Shown here: one piece after another, positions 34,681-46,124 of the stretch
Layout: each line of letters opens with the position of its first letter
Numbering within the stretch: the stretch's first letter is position 1
Origin: Ancylostoma caninum
Taxonomy: Eukaryota; Nematoda; Chromadorea; Rhabditida; Ancylostomatidae
Direction of reading: 5' to 3'
Assembly: GCA_037903475.1 (NCBI GenBank)
Contig: JBAJFG010000309.1
Coordinates: 2,046,001-2,110,000 of the forward strand
DNA: 64,000 nucleotides
Translations under genes and position numbers: made by a program
Notes under the pieces: generated by a model
What the model was told of the DNA's origin: nothing
Databases searched by the model: none
The model's input: the letters and a program-made list of their open reading frames with translations, nothing else

Positions 34681-34699
34681 TCTGGTTTGAAAATTCATA

Positions 34700-35508
34700 T
34701 TGGATTAAGATATTGTAAGATGTTATTGAAGATCATAATTGTTAGCGGCAGTTCGACACTGGAAAAATGTTTTTAAGCGGCTGAAATAAGGAAATTCAAC
34801 CTCAGTAAAGTTGCATGTGTTGCAGCATTTTCAACCCAATAAATTCTCAGAATCCTAGGGGTTTCTAAAGTTTGTCTTCGCAACTCAATACATTCTCTTA
34901 GAAATCGTTCCATTCATTTCCAGACATATGTATGTGTGATTTCCCCAGAAATTTGTCTGGTTTTAGCCACTTTTCATGGCTACTACACATTTTGGATAGA
35001 CCAAATGGCTACCACTGGTACTGGCTGCAGGTAGGAACCCACCGCCTTGTTCAGTTCTCCTCTCTCGCCTCAGATTCTTCAAGAAGCATTTGTTCTCGCC
35101 TTTTTAGCCTGGCTGCTCTCCTTCTGCGGCGTTTTTCAGCTCTCTTCTGTCTCTTGGTCAGCCTTGGCTTCGGTCTCTTGAGAACCTTCGGCGGTGGCTT
35201 GCCGATGATTCTGAAACTTCACGACTCACTCAGAGCTTCTTCACCCAAAGGCACCGTCCAACCTCAGAATAGTTTTGAGATTTCCAGGAGAACTAAATTC
35301 ACAGGAGATCCTGATCACAACATGTGTACTGTATTCCGTGCAAAACTGCGAAGAACCCTCTCTGAGCCCAAACTTTTGAGGAGCTTGTTGGTGGAGCCAA
35401 GGTGGAGGTGATCATGAGAATTCCGCATAAACTATTCCCTTACTAGCCACATTCGGAGAGACTCTTCTATCCTGTGTAGGAATGATGAGGAACACTTATT
35501 AGGAGTAA
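34700..35508. other. Intergenic region with a long but unsupported ORF
   Basis: A 159-codon plus-strand frame (34932..35411) and a basic minus-strand frame (KPPPKVLKRPKPRLTKRQ, then arginine-rich) overlap. Neither shows a recognised domain or good splice context, so neither is called as a gene. Confidence 0.35.
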
Positions 35509-35788
35509 CAGCGCCGGACACATGCATAAAGTGGGCGGGAACGTAGGAAAAAAGTGGGGTCTCCGCCGCTTTGGGCACCCAGATTGAAGATAAAATTTAT
35601 AAAAATATTTTTTATAATAATAATTGATGGTAATTGTCCTAAAAATTATAATAATAAACAATTGAAAATGAACCAATGCAAGGTTTTTATTCGTATTGTA
35701 ATTTCAAAAATTTGGCGACCCATTCTCAGGGGGGGGGGGGGTGGGGAGGGGGGAGAAAGGGAGGAGGCGCCCCCTGCGTCCACCACTG
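35509..35788 (-). mobile_element. hAT-type MITE, copy 2, diverged and inverted
   Basis: This is a degenerate relative of the 6400..6671 element in reverse orientation: GTGGGCGGGA, GGGGTCTCCGCCG, the AT-rich centre and TTTGGCGACCCATTCTC are in matching order. The right end CTGCGTCCACCACTG keeps the terminus, while the left end (CAGCGCCGGACACAT) is changed and no 8-bp duplication remains. It is an older insertion than the other three copies. Confidence 0.85.
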
Positions 35789-36275
35789 ATTAATACGTAT
35801 TTCCTCAGGTGCTTTCCCGCGAGTGCGTCACTTGGAGAACTCGTCCACCTGCCTTAGCCACGCCCCCAGTTCCGCCCACAAGCTCTCAGAGAGTGAAAGG
35901 GAGGGGGGGGGGGGGGGTGCGGGTTAGAAGAAGGGATTTCTGCAATTTTGCGCAGAATCACGTGTACCATTTGTGTGGGAATCTTCTTATCTCGAAATCT
36001 CAAGGGCAATTCTGACGGAGCGTCCCAGGTCGCACTCACTCTTTCGGGCATGGTATGGAGAAGGCGATTGCAGGTGGTGGGGGGTTTCCAGTGTAGCAAC
36101 CCGCAAGCAGGGGGATGTTCCCATTCCGTGTAACAACGAACAGAAATGACGAGTCGATGGAGACGGAAAATTGTTCGTGAGCTTGCTCTAGGTCTTTGAC
36201 GCTGTGATGGGACCACAGTGAGATCGGCACACGAGGGTTATCCTGAAAGCTGTCGTATTACTGCAGTACCGCGCT
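35789..36275. other. No gene seen
   Basis: Contains a G-run (35908..35919) and short shadow frames only. Confidence 0.35.
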
Positions 36276-37000
36276 CATTTTTTCTGCACGCCGCTCATTT
36301 TTTGTCTAACCTCTAATTTAAGGTCTTTTGCTCCGATGCCATCAACACTTATGGAGAACTTGGCTATATTCCAGATCGCTTCGATAGGTGGAATGACTCC
36401 TTCTTCTAGATTTTTAGCTAAAAAAAAACTGAGCTTTCTACGGAGAGTTGAGCAATGAGACACAAACATCTCAGCACCATTCTTTAGCCAAGCATGCAAC
36501 ATGTTTTCCTCATTCACTATCGAAAAGACCGGGAGCAGTAATTTGTGTTCCTTACTCTGGAATGCACAATATTTCCATGGAAGGAGCTTGTCGAACATCT
36601 CTAAATTCACTGGGAAAAACATTTCCTCAAATGAAAAAGAGACACAGAACATCACATTCCTGTAGTTCATAATTAATAAGAAAAGCGAGTTTTAAACGTG
36701 CCTCCGTCCTGAGCAGCTCATTGAGAATATCCTTCAGATCCTCCCCGGTCATCATCGATTTCAGCCGCTGTAGTTCCCCTATGAATATCGGTCGAATCAG
36801 GACCAGATTGAAGGCGGTTTTTGCTGCTGTCACGGGAATTTCCAATATCTGCAAAGGAATAAGATAAGTGAAAGCCACGACGAGCACAATGTTCTCCAAT
36901 TACCTCACAATGGTGCATAGTGACTACTTTTGCTTCGGTTTTTAAGCGGATGTATGGATGCTTCTGCCGGAACGAGTACGTCGACGTAAAGGAAGAAGGA
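36276..37000 (-). pseudogene. Gene-like minus-strand fragment, unknown family
   Basis: One frame gives KTEAKVVTMHHCE up to a GTAATT donor at 36904, and after a TTTGCAG acceptor (36848) ILEIPVTAAKTAFNLVLI and EDLKDILNELLRTEARLK, in phase. A second frame (36670..36276) gives EMFDKLLPWKYCAFQSKE and then a helical, non-repetitive stretch to a TGA. The two long frames overlap in the 36640..36700 region and do not join by any GT-AG intron I could find, so the piece is probably frame-shifted or partial. Composition looks like real protein, but I do not recognise it. Confidence 0.3.
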
Positions 37001-37475
37001 CTCGTAAGGGTGGCCTCCAGTGACAGTTCGATTAGTTCAGGTTTTTAATGGTTTTGGGTAAACAAAGTCAGCTGATGGCGATCGTGAGGATCTAATTACA
37101 GCTAGCTACCTATAGGATTTTCTACATCAAGGAACCCTCGCCAGAACTGCTTCACCATAACACCATTTCTTTGGAATCATAGAGGATTATCGCAAGAAAT
37201 TGGTAGAATGTGTCGATATTCGAAAGAAAATAGTGGTCATTTTCCCAGGAATTGTCTGGGGGAAATCCTGGTTTTTGAGCCCTTTCATTCGTGGATTTGG
37301 GATTCCCACTGAGACATCTGCCACAATGAAAGTGAGCTTCTGACATAAGTTTTGCAAAAAAAATCTGCAAAAGTCAATTTACACTGAAGACTTGGCCAAA
37401 ATTCTTGAAAAATTAGAACGTTCTAAACTTTCTCCGATTTAGATACTTTACCATAAACGTTCGGGATAATACATA
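37001..37475. other. No gene seen
   Basis: AT-rich interval between the gene-like fragment and the foldback element. Confidence 0.35.
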
Positions 37476-39044
37476 CAGTGCGTTTCATAATTATAGGGAC
37501 ACCCGACTTTTTGCTGTAGCGAGCTTCATCGTGATCCAATCGATCTGATTTTTCCTTTATTCAATTCAGGATGTGAAATAACCTCTAGAGACATACTTTT
37601 CATTAACATATTCGATATATAAGATTTTTACAGAGAAAGATAGAAAAACCAGTGTTTCAAAATTATAGGGACACTTGGACTTGATGAAACGATTTACCCA
37701 GAGAACGAAATCTCTCGGTGCAGTTGTTACCAGCGGGTTATTCCCTATCCAGTGCTAATCCAAACCTTCGGTGCTTCAAACTTATGAAGGCGTTCCAGAA
37801 GAGGTTCGGCCAACATCGATCTTAGTTTCTTGAACTGTGCTTTAAAGTTTTTTTAGCATAAAAGTTCTAGACGCATTAAGCATGGAACCATCTAAAATTT
37901 GCCTTAGAACCATTTTCCGCTAGAAATGAGTGTTTACAAGCGCTTTTCAGGTGCAAAGCGTCGAGTTTGTGGCAGCTTTATCGTGCTGTGGTGCCTTGAC
38001 CCACGGGAATAACTGCACCTTCTTGAACCAAAGCAAACTTTTGTCAACGATAACCACTCAGATGTGATGTTGAATGATCACACAGGAATTGATGAATGCC
38101 CCTATGTTGAATCCTAGTTGATACAAAGACGTTGAACAACTTACGCCGTGCACGACATGACATGCTCGAACAAGCCATTTCGCCTCCCAAGTACCGTCTT
38201 GGGAAACTAATTCATTTCTCCAGAAATATAATTTGATCTTATGAATAAGAGAGAATTCGATCGATTCATACAGAAAGAGGCCTTATTGAAGAATTACGGC
38301 CATAATTATGTTTCCTTTTTATGATGTGATTTAGGAAGCGACTGTGTGCAGTGTCGACTGGATCTCGTGCATGTCGTAGGCTGTTCATCGCCTTTGTATC
38401 AATTAAAATTTAGAATAGTGACGTTTGGCAAATCCTGTGTGATCATTCTACATCACATCTGAGTGGTTATCGTTGACAAAACTTTGCTTTGGTTCAAGAA
38501 AGTGCAGTTATCCCCGTGGGTCATGGCACCACAGCACGATAAAACTGCCATAAACTCGACGCCTTGTACCTGAAAAACGCTTGCGAACACTCATTCCTAG
38601 CGGAAAATAGTCCTAAGACAAATTCTAAATAGTTCCATGCTTGATGCGTCTAGAACTTTTATGGTAAAAAGCTTCAAAGCACAGTTCAAGAAACTAAGAT
38701 CGATGTTGGGCCGAACCTCATCTGGAACACCTTCACCAGTTTGAAGACCCGAAGGTTTGGATTGGCAATGGATAGGGAATAACCCGCTGGTAACAACTGC
38801 ACCGAGAGATTTCGTTCTCTGGGTAAATCGTTTCATCAAGTCCAAGTGTCCCTATAATTTTGAAACACTGGTTTTTCTATCTTTCTCTATAAAAATCTTG
38901 TATATTGATGATGTTAATGAAAAGTATGTCTCTAGAGGTTATTTCACATCCTGAATTGAATAAAGAAAAAATAAGATCGATTGGTTCACGGTGAAGCTCG
39001 CTACAGCAAAAAATCGGGTGTCCCTATAATTATGAAACGCACTG
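37476..39044. mobile_element. 1.57-kb Tc1/mariner-type foldback element
   Basis: The element opens CAGTGCGTTTCATAATTATA and closes with the complement, flanked by TA on both sides (37474..37475 and 39045..39046). The inverted arms run about 680 bp inward from each end with small differences (matching landmarks: GGACACTTGGACTTGATGAA, CTCTCGGTGCAGTTGTTACC, GCATGGAACC-like, TTATCGTGCTGTGGTGCC, TTGATACAAAG). Only about 200 bp in the middle (38160..38370) are unpaired. Interrupted minus-strand frames in the right arm (SLGAVVTSGLFPIHCQS and FMAVLSCCGAMTHGDNCTFL) resemble worn Tc1-type transposase, so each arm may be a truncated copy of one autonomous element arranged head to head. Confidence 0.85.
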
Positions 39045-39056
39045 TATAATGCACCA

Positions 39057-39303
39057 CTCAGAACCCCAAAAACAAGTTTCTGATCGCATCTGAAACTTGC
39101 TTCCTCAAAAGCTTGCCGACAAGTTGTTCGCCCGAAAAGCTTGTCGACAACTTGTTTTCACTGCTTCGTTGTTGAAAACAAGTTGTCGACAAGCTTTTCG
39201 GGCGAACAACTTGTCGGCAAGGAAGTGTGAAAACAACTTGCCAACAAGCTTTTGGAAAAGCAAGTTTCGGATGCGATCAGAAACTTGTTCTTGGGGTTCT
39301 GAG
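39057..39303. mobile_element. 247-bp hairpin MITE
   Basis: Ends are CTCAGAACCCCAAAAACAAG and its complement, followed by inverted TTTCTGATCGCATCTGAAAC. Internal AAGCTTGTCGACAACTTG motifs are repeated in both orientations around a short centre near 39168..39178. The element stands 12 bp after the foldback element. The related sequence TTTCGGATCGCATCTGAGAC occurs at 47377..47396. Confidence 0.8.
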
Positions 39304-39714
39304 CATGTATCCCAAATGTTTTCATTTTCTGCGAGCCAGCATCATGCCCCCTAACTATCCACAGAGTGCTTTACAGGAGAAAAGGTAAAGGATTTGAGAT
39401 GAGCGTTATAAACTGCATTTGTAAGTACACATCTCTTCAGGAATGGCAGAACTACCCAGGGACTCTTTGAGCACCTCAATACTATTGGACAACAACGGTA
39501 CACATGCGTTGAAGGCAATGTCTCCTCCTAGAGATGGTTTTCGAGATTCGTAGAGTAAACTAGTGAGAACAGTGGCATACGTGTAATATCTTGAAACCAG
39601 CGAGTACCCGAGTTTTAAATGAATATTTTCCACAGCCAGCAGGAAATAGGACAATTTATACTAGATGCGTGCGTTTGACGCGCATGGTCCATATGATAAA
39701 GGATAAGGCTGCGC
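39304..39714. other. No gene seen; partial MITE end
   Basis: Near 39652..39690, CAATTTATACTAGATGCGTG matches one end of the inverted-repeat element at 41606..41850, so a truncated copy lies here just before the hAT-type MITE. Confidence 0.4.
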
Positions 39715-39995
39715 CAGTGGCGGACGCAGGGGGGGGGGGCGGGGGGGGGCGCGCCCCCCCCGAGAATGGGTCGCCAAATTTTCGAAATTACTTTACAATA
39801 CAAATAAAAATCTTGTGTTAGTTTATTTTTAATTGTTTATTTTTATTATTATTTTTAATATATTTTTTATTTATTGTTTATTATTATAATTAATATTATT
39901 ATTAATTTTATTTTCCGTCTGGGTCCCCAAAACGGCGGAGACCCCACTTTTCTTCCCACGCCCCCCCTCCCGCCCACTTTCTGCGTCCGCCACTG
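39715..39995 (+). mobile_element. hAT-type MITE, copy 3 (281 bp)
   Basis: Nearly identical to 6400..6671 over its whole length, with differences mainly in the lengths of the G and C runs. It is flanked by a perfect 8-bp target duplication GGCTGCGC (39707..39714 and 39996..40003). Confidence 0.95.
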
Positions 39996-40957
39996 GGCTG
40001 CGCGTATACTCCCCAAGGAGCATAGCACCTAGCATCGCCAGACACTACAGCCTGTATTACATTGATGCTCTGGATGGCAAATAATAAACTTCACCGACTT
40101 CCGTTTCAATTCAATATTTGTGGGCCCACCGTCTACCACATGGAGGCTCCATGAGGAAACCGGGGAATTTCCGTAGGGAAACCGAGAAATTCCAATGGCA
40201 AATTGAGGTAAACCGGAGGCGACTCGCGATAATTTCGTGGGGCAAATATGAGTCCCTGAATTTTTAAATTTAAAGAAAGTCGAATATCTCATCGTGGGGA
40301 TGACAATGGTGTTGTGCTAATGGTGGGATAAGTGGGGGCGGACACTTCAGGATGCAGCTGTGGGATAACCGGGAATAACTCTTGGCTCACCGAATTTTGA
40401 GAGTTTTTATACGATCAGATTCCATACAAGGAAGCAAAAAAAAAATCAAGAAATTCTCGACATGTGCAGCTACCTTCACTGGGAGAATCTCGCACCTACC
40501 TTGCCGCACCACTGTGCTCTGAGACCTGCAGTGGCATAGATGCACGAACAACCATGTGAAGATCGTGGACCAACGACTGCTCCTCCAGTCATAGCCCGGA
40601 GGAATCGACCCAACCGCCGTGGACTGCAGGCCAACACCACCTGAATGTTGTTCTTAAGATAATGTACGGTAGCAGGTCGGGCTCGTTTGAACAGTACACC
40701 CGTGAAGAGGTACTGTTCAGAGGAACGGTGATGCATTCCGACAACTGGAGCGGAAGTGGCGAGTGTATACGAGGGCATAGCTGTTACTCTGGATCCTAGA
40801 CAGACATTCCTGCTTGAGCTGCAGGTTTTCTTGTCGGGAATACAAACTATCATCGCCGTTGCCTGGCAACTTCATTTTCGATATGTATTGATTGGGGGGG
40901 GGGGTCTGATATCGGCGATTGACCGTCCATAATCGTCCGGCCTTGTGGATGGTTCAT
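39996..40957. other. Repeat remnants and unsupported ORF
   Basis: The stretch at 40004..40093 combines a relative of the 20.3-kb palindrome core (TATACTCCCCAAGGAGCATA) with the 48-bp repeat seen at 14185..14232. A 125-codon minus-strand frame (40476..40853) follows; its function is unclear. Confidence 0.4.
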
Positions 40958-41294
40958 TTAATTCATAAAACCCACATCGCTTTGAGTCAGCTCTTTCAAC
41001 TTCCTCATAAACCTAGCGGATACCACAGTCTTCTCATCATCATCAACAATAAGCTTGACGAAGGAGAACATCGCTGTTGGTAGAAGCTTCGGTTGAGATG
41101 CAACACTATTTCGGAGTTCTGAACGGCAGAAAAGTGCATTTATTGGCACAGCGAACATCCAGGATATCAGCTGACTCACCCTGTATACCCTCCATGTACA
41201 GTTTCAAATTTCCTCGCAGGTGGTATTGCTTCTTTTTCGGGAGTGCTTGTATGACTGCATAGAGAGCGCAAATTGTCGGAAGCGGAGCAAACAC
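40958..41294 (-). CDS. C-terminal two exons of an unrecognised gene
   Basis: Exon 41180..41294 follows a good acceptor (TCTGCTCAG) and reads VFAPLPTICALYAVIQALPK then KLYMEGIQ. It ends in phase 1 at a GTGAGT donor. After a 61-base intron, exon 40958..41118 (acceptor CCGTTCAG) continues in phase as LLPTAMFSFVKLIVDDDEKT and ends QSDVGFMN before TAA. The phase match, splice sites and natural amino-acid composition support a real 3' gene end of about 91 residues. Upstream, MGYENDASSRHLTQKI (41365..41412) may be another exon but its phase does not fit. I do not recognise the family. Confidence 0.5.
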
Positions 41295-41412
41295 CTGAGC
41301 AGATAACCACCTTCCTGACTTTTACTTCTGCACCATAGCGCCGTTTCTCTACCTGGTTACCGGATTTTTTGTGTGAGGTGTCGTGATGACGCATCGTTTT
41401 CATAACCCATCT

Positions 41413-41605
41413 GAAGCAAATCACAAATGTTTCTCATCACATTCAATTTATACGTGGGTTTATGGTTATTTCACAATTACGGATGATTTATTACCCTCAG
41501 CAATTTCGAACTGATGCGAACAACTGCTAAAAACGATAATTTCTCTCGGAATGGTCATCGTTTTGGTCTTTTATCTCACTGGAGTGTATCTGTGCTCAGT
41601 AAAGG
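41413..41605. other. No gene seen
   Basis: Short AT-rich interval without recognisable features. Confidence 0.3.
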
Positions 41606-41850
41606 GTAATTTGCACTAGCTGCGTGCGTCAGTCGCGCATCAGTCGCACGCATCCATTTGCAAGGGATCTTCCATGAAAACCGGCCAGCACTACATGTAC
41701 ATCCTCAATGAAAAGAACGCGCGGCCGCCGCTATGCCGTAAACGCGTGCGTCTGAGCTGCGACTGCGATGCGACTGCTATGCGACTGGGCCCTATTCTTC
41801 ATCATATAGACGCACTCGCGTCACTCGCACGCATCCAGTATAAATTGCTC
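41606..41850. mobile_element. Inverted-repeat MITE with GCGTGCG-rich ends
   Basis: The left end TAATTTGCACTAGCTGCGTG and the right end CGCACGCATCCAGTATAAAT are inverted relatives. Within them CAGTCGC/GCGACTG and GCGCGGCCGCCG motifs add more pairing. A part copy of one end lies at 39652..39690. Confidence 0.65.
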
Positions 41851-43800
41851 TCATTCCGAAAGGTTTCAATCAACGCGTTCGATGTGGAGCATAGGTACGA
41901 TAGTGGCGAGACAGGGGTCAAAAAAGTGAAGGTTGTTCACCAACCACTTCGATGAAGTTGAGGAAGATAAAAATAGTGAAGTTCACGGAGTGCGAGATAG
42001 TGAAGCCTTTTTTAGAAATGGTTCGCACCAAAACACCTCTAGTATTGCTCAAAAAGGAAAAAAAGATCACATGTTTGGAGGTGGGATGTTAAATATGGGG
42101 CGGCGGTCAAGACGTACGCCGCGACGCGACCGAGCCGCACGCGTATGCTTCTCAGGTTCAGGTTGTTTCTTCAAATTCAAACATGCACTCTCCACATAGT
42201 CGGTTTGTAGTAATGCAATAGTTGTCGCGGAGCGATCGCTCTTATCCACAGGGAGGCCGGGGCACCGTAGCCGTGATCGTGCCGGGTGGCGGTCAAGACG
42301 TACGCCGCGACGCGACCGTGCCGCACGCGTATGCTGCTCAAGTTAGACTGTTTCTTCAATTTCGACGCACTAGATGGCATTGGTGGCCACCTCACAATTG
42401 TGGGTTCCGATGACATTCATCTGTCCCACTCAAGCCTAGAAAAGTCAATTTCTCCGCAGCACTGCTCATACCCTCGAAGGCTGCAGCAGGCTTGAGCGAG
42501 GGTGAGACGGATGGGGCATCTGTCTCACCCTGGATTCTCCGTCGGGAGTGAAGAGGGTACATTAGAGGGCAAAATGCTGAGAAAGCGATCTATGTACATA
42601 CCAGTCTGGCCGTCCGACGGACGTCGGACTCCCAGGCTTCTTTTAGTGCTCGCTTCGCTCGAATCAATTCATCTGATGTCCACTCTAATATAACTTGTTC
42701 TCCAATCGATTTTCCGAACAGAAAACCAATGGGGAATGTAGCGCTACATTGCTTTCTCCTGCTGCCTTTGCTCTACACCAGTGGATCCTGTACAGAGTAA
42801 CAGCGTCTCGCCTTGGTGCACACTAACAAGGGAAGTGCACGAACTTGAGCTGCGAATTCAAGATGATACCTACACGGTTCAAGAGCCTCCTTTTATAACT
42901 GTGCACCACGAACGCGGCCCGAACAGCGTAGTGCGTCAAGTTGGAACCCTAGCAGTATCTCCTCGCGGCTTCTAAAATCCTCCCCTCAATTGCTTTTGTA
43001 AAAAGGAAAGCTTGAGCAGCAATCGGGCCAATGGCAACAACTGGAAGGAGATGCTGCTAGAGTTTTTACTCGACGCATTACGCTATGAGAATTGGAGAAG
43101 CACATCGCGTCGTACTGCTTCGGCACGAGTTGTTCCTAGATCTGTAGCTGGGTTTCACCACACAATTTGGAGATGTTCATGAATGCCATCAATAAAGATG
43201 TTGAATTTGGAATGAATGTAGTCCAGAAAACGTTCCTGTACCAAAGGGTTGACTTCGGAGAACAACTATTTTACTAGATTTTCATTTTGCAACTAATTAG
43301 CAGGGATGTGGTCAGAAGGTCAGAGGTTTGAATTTGAGTTATCGGAATGTTTTCCTTTTCACGTAGACATCGTTGTACAGGTGCTTCAGCACAGTGTTCG
43401 ATCAGTGCGATATGGATTCATAGGTGAATGTAGGATAGTCCTGCGCTCCGACACTTATGATTTTTCACATTCGGCTTTGTGGTGAAATCGGTGCAAGATC
43501 CCCACCCCCAACCCACAGAAATCACGAGATAACACGTCTAGCCAGTGAAAGATTGGAAAAGATGAAAAGCACGAAGTTAGAACATGACTTAGTGAATGAA
43601 ACTCCCAACTACGTCAGAAAATCACACATTCGACCAGCACGGGACCAAAAGACATCAAATCGAGGCGCTGGAACAACGTATACCTTCAACAAGGGAAATC
43701 CTGGCAGCACTACTAGAACACACCTGAACAGTGAAAAAAATACACAAAGTGTCGAAGCAGGGGACTGCAACAATGTATGCATAGGGAAAAAAACCCCTAT
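41851..43800. other. Intergenic with local direct repeats
   Basis: Bases 42100..42178 and 42290..42366 are direct repeats of about 78 bp (shared GGCGGTCAAGACGTACGCCG and CGCACGCGTATGCT). The 59-bp dispersed repeat copy 2 is at 42494..42552. The plus-strand frame 43457..43804 shows no motif. Confidence 0.5.
42494..42552 (+). repeat. Dispersed 59-bp repeat, copy 2
   Basis: Counterpart of 914..972 in the same orientation, with the shared GGATTCTCCGTCGGGAGTGA. Confidence 0.7.
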
Positions 43801-44211
43801 TTAACTTTACTGGCCCCAAAATCTTCAAAAAAATTTTTTTGGCCGAAACTTCGTCTAGGGGGGGGGTATTTGAGTGCTGAACACGAATATCGTATCCGTT
43901 TTGTACCGTAACCCCATTTTTATAGGGTTACGGTAGGGTAAGGGTAAATACGGTACCTCACGGAATTCGCTCAAATTTTCACAGGGGGTTATTTGAGGTG
44001 TTGAACACGAATATCGTATCCGTTTTGTACCGTAACCCCATTTTTGTAGGGTTACGGTACCGCATTTACCTTTACCCTACCGTAACCCCACAAAAATGGG
44101 GTTACGGTACAAAACGGATACGATATTCGTGTTCAGTACCTCAAATAACCCCTCTAGGTGAAGTTTCGGCCAAAATTTTTTTTTGAAGATTGTGGGGCCA
44201 GTAAAGTTGAA
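43801..44211. mobile_element. 411-bp hairpin MITE with nested repeats
   Basis: TTAACTTTACTGGCCCC at the left returns as GGGGCCAGTAAAGTTGA at the right, with TA just outside on each side (43799..43800 and 44212..44213). Inside, a unit containing ACACGAATATCGTATCCGTT and TTTTGTACCGTAACCCCATT occurs three times: twice forward and once inverted. A diverged tandem relative of this internal unit fills 48590..49330. Confidence 0.8.
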
Positions 44212-44840
44212 TAGTGCCGAGAAAAACCATTCTGATAACTCAAATGCGAAAAAAACCTCTGAACAAATAAATGAGAAAAACCCGCAGTGCTTCCTACATA
44301 TCTTGGAAACAAACATCCTTGGCAGAAACCCGGCTCAAAATTGCAGTCCCCACAGAGATCACCACTGAAATTCGCTGAGAACTTTCTCTATACATTCTAG
44401 ACCACAAACGGTACCACGAGGTCCAAACAGTCCGTGGAAACCCACGATCCCTGCTAAATCGGGGTGTGCGTGTGATTTTGCGTGGGTACGTAAATTTGCG
44501 ACGTTCAGCATGGCACGACGGGCGACGCGACCGCTTCGCTACCTGTCGTCGCGCGTGTTGTGGCCGTCGCTGCGACGACATCGCTTCGCGAAAAGGTGTA
44601 AACACTCCTTAAGAGAAGACAATATGAAATCCATGGCTATGCAATAGGTGCCGCGGCGCCTGGAGGGAGAGAGTTGCTTCCGTGTGGTTCCAGAGCTGTG
44701 AGAATGGTGCGCGGCGCACAAAAGTAAGGAAAATGTAACTCGAATACGAGGCGAGCGAAGCGAGCCTAGAAGAAGCCTGAGCGTCCTGCGTGAGCCGGAC
44801 GATCCAGCCGGTGGTGTGTGAAAGCAATAGTGAAACCGAC
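44212..44840. other. No gene seen
   Basis: Contains GC-rich CGACG-type tracts and short frames on both strands without motifs. Confidence 0.3.
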
Positions 44841-45333
44841 CTTTCTAGTAAGGGCACTACTGCTCCACGTAAATGCGCTCTCGGTGGTTTCTTTCCATGA
44901 CTGCTGCTTGTTTTCTCCGATCGCAAGATGCAAGACTTTTTCTGCAAGTATGGTGATGCATGCAAAATCTTCATACACAAGAAATATGAGGTTGAGAACT
45001 TTCTTTCTAACTCTCCATAAAATACGCTCTTTCACCTAGAACCACTAAGAAGCGTACTTTAGGCTTTGAGCTGCTTTCGCTCGATTCATGCGTCGATGTA
45101 GATGTTTCCTGGTCCATAACTAAAAATGGCGCAATCGTCTCCAAAAATTTACTTTTCCACCCTATTCTCTCTAACAGATTTCTCATTCGAAGGTGTACAT
45201 AGAAAGTCATACATGAAATCTCATCAGCAGTGGTTATGTGAAGAGCATTGGAGAACCATCGTAGCATGAGGACGGTCGAGAAAGAACTGAACCAATACCC
45301 CAAGCCGAGAGCCTCGCAGTGATAAAATGACAT
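44841..45333 (-). CDS. Candidate two-exon gene fragment, unknown function
   Basis: An ATG at 45333 opens MSFYHCEALGLGYWFSSFST with a hydrophobic first third, then a charged, serine-rich region (TSTSTHESSESSSKP). The exon ends in phase 1 at a GTGAAA donor (45036). After an acceptor ending TTGCAG, 44841..44941 continues in phase as EKVLHLAIGENKQQSW and reaches a GTCGGT donor. No further exon or stop was placed. Phase agreement across the intron is the only support beyond composition. Confidence 0.3.
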
Positions 45334-45784
45334 GTTGTATCACTGTTCGCTCAGAAAATAACAAGCTTTTTTCTTGTTTGTTTCCGATTGGTAACAGGAG
45401 GGGTTACAGCGCTTCCAAAGGCACTTGCAAATGAGAGTCACATTGATTGAAGCAAAAGCACATTACTATTTGTGTTCGCACGTCCAAATTTGGATAGACA
45501 TAACTACCCAAGTTTGGGGATCTTTCTTTTCACTCTTGTTAAATTTTTTCACTTCACTTATTACTGCTGCACCCTTCGTATCAGTATTCAGTTCGACTTC
45601 ACAGTTGTGAATTATTTCCGCTACTGAACCTTCTTTTTTCAGGCTTGGGGCCTCTCTTCCATTAGTGGCGAGTACTTGGCAAAGCTCTATGTTTTTAATT
45701 TAACTTCTCTATTGGGATACAGTAGAATCTGGGTCGTTCCTCTCAAGTACTTCATGATTTACTAAGCACACTCTCAGGGCCACA
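45334..45784. other. No gene seen
   Basis: AT-rich interval; the short plus frame 45425..45610 has no motif. Confidence 0.3.
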
Positions 45785-46110
45785 TATAGGAAACTCCAAA
45801 CGTACGTAGACAAGAGGCGAGATCGCAGTGCGGCTCTCTTGGGCAGAGACGCAGGCGCACACTATGCTGAGCTTCCGTGACTCTGCCCAAGAGAGCCGCG
45901 CCGCGGTCTCGACTCTTGTCTACGTACGTTTGGAGTTCTCTGTACATACCACATAAGGCTCTTCATCATGTACAATAAAATCCCTCATAACCATTCATGT
46001 GAACTAAAATGTTCTTAGATTTTGTTTTGTCCCTGTATATACGCAGTGAGAGACAGTATTTATGAGTTATTTTTCCACATCCTAAAAGAATTTGGGAAGT
46101 TGTTAACAAA
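45785..46110. mobile_element. Family A inverted-repeat element, copy 2 (uninterrupted)
   Basis: Starts GGAAACTCCAAACGTACGTA and contains a hairpin with ~60-bp arms (45790..45942; GGCTCTCTTGGGCAGAG pairs with CTCTGCCCAAGAGAGCC). The right part matches copy 1 at 22750..22840 and 23420..23480 in reverse, including TATACGCAGTG and GGGAAGTTGTTAACAAAGGA. It lacks the 22840..23417 insertion and so preserves the empty site. Confidence 0.8.
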
Positions 46111-46124
46111 GGAGGTGCAGGAGT

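Noticed and set aside
34932..35411. 159-codon plus frame and an overlapping basic minus frame (KPPPKVLKRPKPRLTKRQ)
   Set aside because: No recognised domain, no splice context, and the plus frame is the mirror of the basic stretch.
40476..40853. 125-codon minus frame with a HYLKNNIQVVLACSPRRLGR stretch
   Set aside because: It vaguely resembles the chaperonin-like domain of PIKfyve kinases, but key residues and adjoining exons were not found, so no call is made.
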